Of a DNA stretch of 64,000 nt, positions 57,801-64,000 are shown in pieces. A program made the position numbers and the translations under genes. The DNA comes from Erigeron canadensis. Taxonomy: Eukaryota; Streptophyta; Magnoliopsida; Asterales; Asteraceae. How positions within the stretch are numbered: position 1 is the stretch's first letter; each line of letters starts with the position of its first letter. Below the pieces are notes generated by a model that worked only from the letters and a program-made list of their open reading frames with translations, was not told the origin of the DNA and ran no database searches. The stretch lies in contig NC_057761.1 in assembly GCF_010389155.1 (NCBI RefSeq), positions 14,510,501 through 14,574,500 of the forward strand, given 5' to 3'.

Positions 57801-60750
57801 TACACTCTGATGATGATTATAAAAAGAAAATTTCATGGAAGGCACGCATTCGGATGGCACTTGGAGCTGCTAGAGCCTTAGAGTAAGGAAAACAATATAT
57901 GTGTATATGGATCATGCATTGTATACTTTTCACGACTGAAATAGACTTGTTCTCCAAAATATATACATTCTATTTTAGTTAATTTTTTCACTGAAAATAT
58001 TGTTAATTTATGTTTATAACCATACCCCACCCACCCTTCTCCTATGAAATTGTTGACAAATGTTGCAATTGAATGTTCTGATGTTCACTTTACAAAGTAC
58101 TTTTAGCTGCAGCTTCATGTTTGCCCATTGCAATCATCGCAAAAAAGATTTTGGGTCTAGAATGGTACCTTTAGTTTACAAAAATGGTACTTATCACTAC
58201 ACATTTGGCAAACACGAGACCTCCCTAGAACTATATAACATGTCATTTGACAAAAGTGAAATTTGAGCTTTACTATTGACGCTTGGTCATATAGTTTATT
58301 TGTGCTTCCAATTGGCTTTTTGTTAATTTTATGTTTTTTCCTTTCAAGTATCCGTTACGGGTATGCTGACATCCCTCTGATTTTTTTTTTTTTTTTTTTT
58401 GCCGCTTATGGTTAAGGTATCTACATGATTTCTGTGAGCCACCCATTATTCACAGAAACTTCAAGTCTGCAAATGTTCTTCTTGATGATGATCTATCAGT
58501 GCGTGTATCCGATTGTGGGTTGGCTCCTTTAATATCCAGAGGTTCGGTCAGTCAGGTTAGTAGTCTACTGAATTCGGCTTACTATAAAAATCAGTTTGGC
58601 TGTATTGGTATAAATGGGATGATGTGGTTTTTGTTCTATCTCAAAAAGGTTAGAAAAAAGTAATGGGAACGGTATAAATGGGTTGATATGGGTCGTGTTC
58701 TATCTCAAACAGGTTAAAAAATGTAATGGGAAGGGGATAAAATGGTTAATTATGAATGCATACCTTTTTTGAATGCATACCTTTTTTAAACTCAAGTCTA
58801 TATGAATGCATACCTTTTTTGATAATTATGCTAATGTAATAATTTATTTGTAATCGTATAATCTATTATTAAGTTTAAAAAGAAATAAGCACAAATTATT
58901 CAGTTGTCAAGCATGTCGATCCTGTATCATTAAAGATATATGTCAACCTGAACCCTTTTTAACCGTTAATAAGCCTGCCCGCCTCGTACATAGTGCCCCC
59001 TCTAGTTTTTGTAATTTGATATGTTCACAACTTCATATATGGGTTTCATTACCTGATGCAACTTGTATATTTAAATTTTGTTTTGTCTGCACACAGTTGT
59101 CAGGACACCTGCTATCGGCCTTCGGTTATGGTGCACCGGAATTTGAGTCGGGAGTCTATACATATATGAGCGACGTGTACAGTTTTGGGGTGGTGATGTT
59201 AGAACTGTTAACAGGCCGGATGTCCTATGATAGGTAACACCTTATTAAATTGGACCCTTCATCTATTATGTCTTTGTTAATTTGTTCATGTGACATATTT
59301 ATTAAAAATATGTGTAGTACACGGCATCGTGGAGAGCAGTTGTTAGCAAGATGGGCGATACCTCAACTTCATGATATCGATGCATTATCGAGGATGGTTG
59401 ACCCTTCTCTCGATGGAAAATACCCCGTCAAATCATTATCAAATTTTGCAGATATCATATCACGTTGTGTTCAGGTTTTTTATCCCAAACCTTGATAGTC
59501 TAATTGTTCGTTGTCCATTTATATATGAACTTGAAATGGAAAATCAGACCCGTTAACATATAAATAGGTTTATTTGGGTTTTGTTATATACTTGGTTCAA
59601 AACGTGTGATAGGTGCTCCGAAGAGATAAGGGTAATAATAAGCGTAAGTGCTAGGCGAGCCTCACGTAAAAAGTCTCCTTTTTATCGATAAATACTTGTA
59701 TCAACCCTAGATTCCATTTTGTACAAAACAAATGCCTTAAACATGCTTAAAAGTCACTTCTACCTAACATACACAAGATACTTCACGTCTTCACTTACAT
59801 ATCCAAAGTTTTCACAAAAATGTACTGTCAGGATTATATATGACATAATTTTTATGTTAATATATTAATATATATATGATATAATTTATATTAATATATT
59901 AGTATATATATGACATAATTTATTTCATATTATAATCCTTAAATTGTATGTGTCTTTAATTTAATTAAGTACATTACAAATATAATTAAAACATATAATT
60001 TTAGTTCATATCATAATCCTTAAATACTATGTATCTTTAATTTAATTAAGTACATTACAAACATAATTAAAACTACGAGAAAGAAATGGTAAAAGTAAAT
60101 AAAAAAAAAAAAACTGTATAAATAAAAGTAAATTAACATTGAAAGATTAGCGCCTAGGCGGCGCCTAGTCATATCTTAATAGCACCTAGAAGTGCCCTGC
60201 ATCGCCTCAATTAACACTAGCACCCGAGTAGTGCCTAGATGATTCCTAACTTCTAGGAGCGGCTAGTACCTAGGAGGCGCCTTTTTAAACCAATGTTATA
60301 TATATAATAGATCAAATTAGTTTAGTTTTAAATTTAAATATGATCGAACCAGAGATTTTGACAACCCAGGGAATCAGTATGCATAAAACTTCCAAAGTTG
60401 CTGTATTAGAGAAGTGTTATATTACTTTATAATAATAATAATTTAGTAATTGGAATCATATTTAAGAAATTAATTATCTATTAAATGTTAGCAAAGGCGA
60501 TTAAAAAGATTTTAATGGTCGGCTGAACTTGACTGGCCCATTAGGAATGATTTGCCTTGTTGCCCCTCATTAACCATCTGCCTGACCTGCTAAACATCTT
60601 GATTATGTCAGGGACATTATTACTCTAACTAGATGAAATTTCTATACTTTGCAGGCTGAGCCTGAGTTTAGGCCGCCAATGTCGGAAGTGGTGCAGGATC
60701 TGATACAAATGATAAGGAGGGAGTCTTCTAATAGATCAGAAGGGGATTAA
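51575..60750 (+). CDS. SRF3: STRUBBELIG-RECEPTOR FAMILY 3-like LRR receptor kinase (atypical kinase)
   Basis: Sixteen exons: 51575-51716, 53021-53156, 53231-53302, 53414-53479, 53685-53756, 54086-54157, 54234-54305, 54759-54824, 54959-55024, 55446-55876, 56024-56502, 57611-57882, 58417-58555, 59097-59233, 59318-59474 and 60655-60750. All introns are GT-AG, and the exons sum to 2475 nt (824 residues plus stop) in one frame. Domains: signal peptide 1-42; SUB/LRR N-cap with G-D-P-C to about 93; LRRs 93-255, one per 66/72-nt exon; Pro-rich 266-312; membrane span 331-351; two poly-Pro tracts; kinase-like domain from about 540. The P-loop (542-549) and Lys563 are present, but the catalytic loop reads H-R-N (661-663) and DFG reads D-C-G (681-683); A-P-E is at 708-710. 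These atypical residues are normal for the SUB/SRF family. In Arabidopsis SRF3 acts at the plasma membrane in iron and immune signalling. SRF1 is the closest alternative name. The gene looks intact. Confidence 0.93.
51758..51880 (+). repeat. Compound TA/GT/GA microsatellite in intron 1 of the SRF3-like gene
   Basis: Short TA repeats (about 51758-51775) are followed by about 12 GT units (51792-51816) and about 32 GA units (51816-51880). They lie about 45 bases and more downstream of the first coding donor site. Such tracts are highly polymorphic. Confidence 0.95.
57040..57195 (+). repeat. Possible SINE-like fragment in intron 11
   Basis: A GC-richer block inside an AT-rich intron includes GGGTTTGAACCTC, similar to a tRNA-type B box (GGTTCGANNCC). 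No clear A box, tail or duplication was found, so the call is weak. Confidence 0.3.
59827..60295 (+). repeat. Tandem AT-rich and GCGCCTAGG-rich repeats in intron 15
   Basis: ATATATGACATAATTT-type units recur at 59837-59935. An about 80-bp unit containing TTTAATTTAATTAAGTACAT occurs twice (59925-60005 and 60006-60073). A block rich in GCGCCTAG/CTAGGAGGCGCC follows at 60148-60285. This looks like a decayed inserted element whose family I cannot name. Confidence 0.5.
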
Positions 60751-61489
60751 TTGATTCATTGATAATAATAATAGGATTAGTTTCTGGTTAGAGGTCAATG
60801 ACCATCAAAGTCGAAGGTGCCAAGGTTCTAAGTCTCTATGACATAAGGTCGGATGCACTTGGCTAGGCCAACACACTTTCTCTTGTACAAAGGGGGACGA
60901 GTGACAATGCCAAATTTGGTGGTTATTTTGTTTCAAGATTGAAGAAATATTTAATTCTCTGGTCTGCCCCATTCATAAGGTCAAAATGGTAAATTTTCTG
61001 ACTCCCATTCTTCATTTGTAACCGTTGGTGTTGGTTCTTCGTTTCGTTTGTGATTATTCATATAAATTTTTTGTTCAACTGCCCTTTGTTTAGGTTCCCT
61101 ATCTTCACTACAATATATAAATCTAATATCAATCTCGTGTATCTAATACAGTTACGTATTATGAATTTATGATCCTCGGTTCAAGATCTAACTTTTTTGT
61201 ACCATTATATTGTCATTTATCCATTATCTAACTGTGCTTATGGAATTTTATATTTGCTTCAAAACTAGTGTAAGAGCTTTGATGCAACAATAGGACTGAA
61301 TGAGCTAACACTGAGTTCAAGCACGACTATGCAGCCATAGGTTGAGCTCAAACTTGATTCATCAATAGTTTAAACTTCAGCTCGACCTAAAATTTTAAAT
61401 AACCATGCTTTTTTATGAAAATATTGTACTATAGAAGTATCTCGCTCCCGTAAACTTGTGCTACAATAGTCGACATAAGTAAACTGACT

Positions 61490-61740
61490 GATAAGATACG
61501 CCGGTCGACAGCCTTGTCTTTGGAGACAGAAGTTATGTGTTTGATATTTACTCTTTGCAAGACCGACTAACTGAGGGCCTTTTTTACTTTAGGTAGACTT
61601 TGAAAATATCCTCTCTGCGTTAAGTAAATGTAAAGTTGTTTACGTCTCAACCTTTCCCATAATCGTCTATGATGGTATCGAGACTTATAACCCATCAAAG
61701 ACGTTGTTGGCGTTACCTTACTTTACCTTTTATACTATAA
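61490..61740 (+). repeat. Decayed SINE-like element
   Basis: The segment has a weak B-box-like GTGTTTGATATTTAC, then TTTACTTTAGGTAGACT and GTTTACGTCTCAACC. To me this resembles the 3' part of plant tRNA-derived SINEs. No flanking duplication was identified. Confidence 0.35.
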
Positions 61741-62031
61741 CTAAAAGAAAATTCTTGATAAAGCATAAGTTGAGTGACTTGGTTGATTTAGACGAGTTAT
61801 GAACTTTCTTTTGGTCTGTGCAAGGGACATTGACGACTTATCGTTTGACCCAACACACCTAAAACGTCCAACCGACTAACATACGTTTGCTCATTTTAAT
61901 GGATTAAATAGTATTTGACAAATTATATACGAAGTACTTTTTACGTGTTTCAATGTTTTAGATTTTTTAATTTAATATATAAGATTTTTTTGCATCAAAT
62001 CTTCTTGTAGTAAGAGCAACCAATTAGTTAG

Positions 62032-62088
62032 AAAAGACCCTCACATTATTCAATACTCTAAAAAGACCCTCACATTATTCAATACTCT
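62032..62088. repeat. 29-bp tandem duplication
   Basis: A 28-base unit beginning AAAAGACCCTCACATTATTC occurs at 62032-62059 and again at 62061-62088, identical in both copies. Confidence 0.9.
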
Positions 62089-63732
62089 AAAGAATCTAAC
62101 CGTGCCATCGGGGACAAGACCAAGTCCTTAAAAATTTTGCTTAAGAAGTTTCCTTCATTCAAGTGAATCGAACCCTCTTATAAATTCATGTCTATAATCA
62201 AAGTAAACGAATATCATTGATTGGTTATCATTTTTTGTTTTTTGCTAGTTACAATCTCAACTTACTATTTACAGTGTTCCTTTCTGGTCCTACATTGTAA
62301 AATAATGTTTATTAGAGGTACACACGAGGGTTCTCAAAAGCTAGCAATAACATTTGGTTTGTGGTGGTTCTACCTCTTATTCGGTATTAGTATCGGGGTC
62401 TGTTTCAAGTATGATAATATTTATCAATTACCATACTTTATAGAGAGGTCCATGCAAGACGGTTGCATCACTCTTGCGGTCAAGCTTCTAAATTTCTTCA
62501 TTGTTAAGTGCTTCCAGTTCAGATACTTGTCGCCAATGTTGCCCCCGCCATTGTTGGCAAAACTGATGTTTTGGATTGTGCTATGTAGAAGTGTTTTTGA
62601 GATGTACTACTAAGTACTAATGAGAGTCTCAGCAGACATGTCCTTTGGCTTTACTCCCTTTAATGTCCAACATTTAGCAATGTCGTTAATCTTTATCCCA
62701 ATTTACAGCTGATAATTTTGAACGTACTCTAAGCTGTCATAATTTTTTTTTACTTGTCTTAACAAAAAACGTGTTGTAGGACAAACTTGGTAATTTTTTA
62801 CTATTGTAGGTCTAGGTTACCTAGGAACTAGCTGATGCTGATGTGTACCTAAATTAATATTCGTATTTATCTTGCTTACTTATCTGTTGACAACCAAGTG
62901 CATAATAAAGTATTAAGATTTTTTAAAGTTATAATAATTGTATAGATAAAGATGAAAAGAGCTTAACCCTTATATAAAAAATCAAACGTTAATATTTAAA
63001 CTTAGTTTTAAAATCTTAACCATTTATTTCAATCTAAGGAATAAGAATTATTTAACTTCACCTATAAAATTAAACATAACTTTAAAGATCTCTATCCCAT
63101 AATAAAATGTACACTAAAAATATTTCAATTGAATTCATAGTTTTGAAACACAGATCTTCATCTTCCCTTTCATTTCTTTTGTTTTTTAAAATCTAAATTT
63201 AATTAACACTAATTTGTTTCATATAAACGTCAAATAAAACGGCTACTTTGTTCTTACATGACATTGGTGTCGATCAGGTTTAAAAAATCATAACAGCCAC
63301 TCTTTAGAGCCCATGGGGACAGACTTACGAAAGTACGACCAAGTACCAACGCGCTCACTAGCGAGGACTCCTAGATAAATGTTCAAGTAGCCTTTCTCAC
63401 CTCTGTCTCCGGCAAGGACCCCATCTGTATAGTATCCGGCATTTAAGAAATGTAAGTTTATAAAACCTTCCATATTCACCAACCGGATGTCCAATAAGAA
63501 GTGTAAGTTCATCCGGCATTTCATTATTGTGAATTGGATGTTCACGAAGCTATATACTAGCTCATTAATCTGGGTTCAACCCGGTCATATTAATACAAGT
63601 TTTGTAAAAACGTATTTCGCCATTGAAGTTGCCTCGAAATTTATTCAGCTTAATCCTAAATATGAATGTGATAATTAAGTAAAACTTGTTAAACAGAATG
63701 TATAATCTTTAAGTTTTTTTTATCAAATATAC

Positions 63733-63830
63733 TTAGGGCTTGTTCTTATTTCCAACTTAATATATTAAGTCACTTAATTAATAGTTAATCACTTAATATA
63801 TTAAGTCATTTTTATGTTTCTTTTCAAGCT
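63733..63830. repeat. AT-rich palindromic, MITE-like segment
   Basis: ACTTAATATATTAAGT occurs twice (about 63755-63770 and 63791-63806) around CACTTAATTAATAGTTAATCAC, after GGGCTTGTTCTTATTTCC. It may be the edge of a small inverted-repeat transposon running beyond this stretch; ends not defined. Confidence 0.35.
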
Positions 63831-64000
63831 TAATGAAAAAACCCTAACTTAATAAATTTTTGTGGGGTTTTAATCTAGCTCCCTATTGTTTTTCCAATTT
63901 AACCCACCCTTTATCTTCAACTTCCCCAACAAAACTTCCACGTTCTTATTGGCGGCAAAATCTTTAGATTACCACCACTTCTTATCTCTATATATATGAA

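Larger units (their letters stand above)
60751..64000. other. 3' UTR and downstream intergenic DNA
   Basis: The SRF3-like 3' UTR presumably ends within a few hundred bases, but no poly(A) site can be fixed. The remainder is AT-rich with small decayed repeats listed separately. Open stretches at 62221-62613 (plus) and 63288-63545 (minus) show no recognisable domain, and I do not call them genes. No RNA gene seen. Confidence 0.5.

Noticed and set aside
62221..62613. 130-codon open stretch downstream of the receptor gene
   Set aside because: Begins with a non-ATG codon, no recognisable domain, no homology I can name; likely chance ORF.
63288..63545. 85-codon minus-strand open stretch
   Set aside because: Contains internal direct repeats and no domain; more like a decayed repeat than a gene.

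Overview
The window is nuclear DNA of a flowering plant: AT-rich, full of nested LTR retrotransposons, and with one intron-rich plant receptor-kinase gene. A eudicot, probably of the daisy family (Asteraceae), fits best. That is an inference from the style of the retroelements (Sirevirus-like Ty1/copia elements carrying a very large third ORF, and Ty3/gypsy LTRs starting TGTAACACCC); nothing in the window proves the family.

Layout. Element A (1-14935, minus strand) is a Sirevirus-like copia element. It has a 291-bp 5' LTR, a primer site, a decayed gag, no pol, two clusters of hairpin-forming palindromes and a giant third ORF, and its 3' LTR begins at base 9. A 4.2-kb gypsy-type solo LTR (1544-5775, duplication AAGTG) splits its third ORF. 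Element A sits inside the gag of element B (plus strand; gag-pol 14936-20403, spacers 20404-21689 and 34319-35771, third ORF 35772-37200). Element C (21690-34313, duplication TTATG) is a complete 12.6-kb copia element inserted in B's spacer. It has both LTRs, gag, pol and a 4.0-kb third ORF broken only by stop codons. Element D (37200-40588, minus) is a truncated copia element with 5' LTR and gag, cut by solo LTR E (38229-39209). Solo LTR F (41005-41500, duplication TGATG) follows. Element G (42005-50794, minus, duplication AGAGG) is a gypsy element with 2.7-kb LTRs and a badly decayed pol.

The only clear host gene is a STRUBBELIG-RECEPTOR FAMILY 3-like leucine-rich-repeat receptor kinase (coding exons 51575-60750, plus strand). 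Sixteen coding exons join in frame to 824 residues: signal peptide, SUB/LRR ectodomain, Pro-rich stretch, one membrane span, poly-Pro juxtamembrane region, and an atypical kinase domain with Asn in place of the catalytic HRD Asp. Element G ends about 0.8 kb upstream of its start codon. From 60751 to the end I see only 3' flank and small decayed repeats.

The most unusual signals are non-coding. (1) At least 16 palindromes lie in two clusters in element A, some with compensatory arm changes. (2) LTRs C, E and F share the same start and each has a hairpin at almost the same place but with different arm sequence. (3) In A, B and C gag ends at a WVP motif plus a TAA stop, followed 14-23 nt later by a splice-acceptor-like CAG/TAG-G, where the pol frame opens in B and C. 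(4) CpG-rich 17-bp palindromes in LTR G differ in copy number between its two LTRs. Three divergent versions of the same kind of giant third ORF occur in A, B and C.
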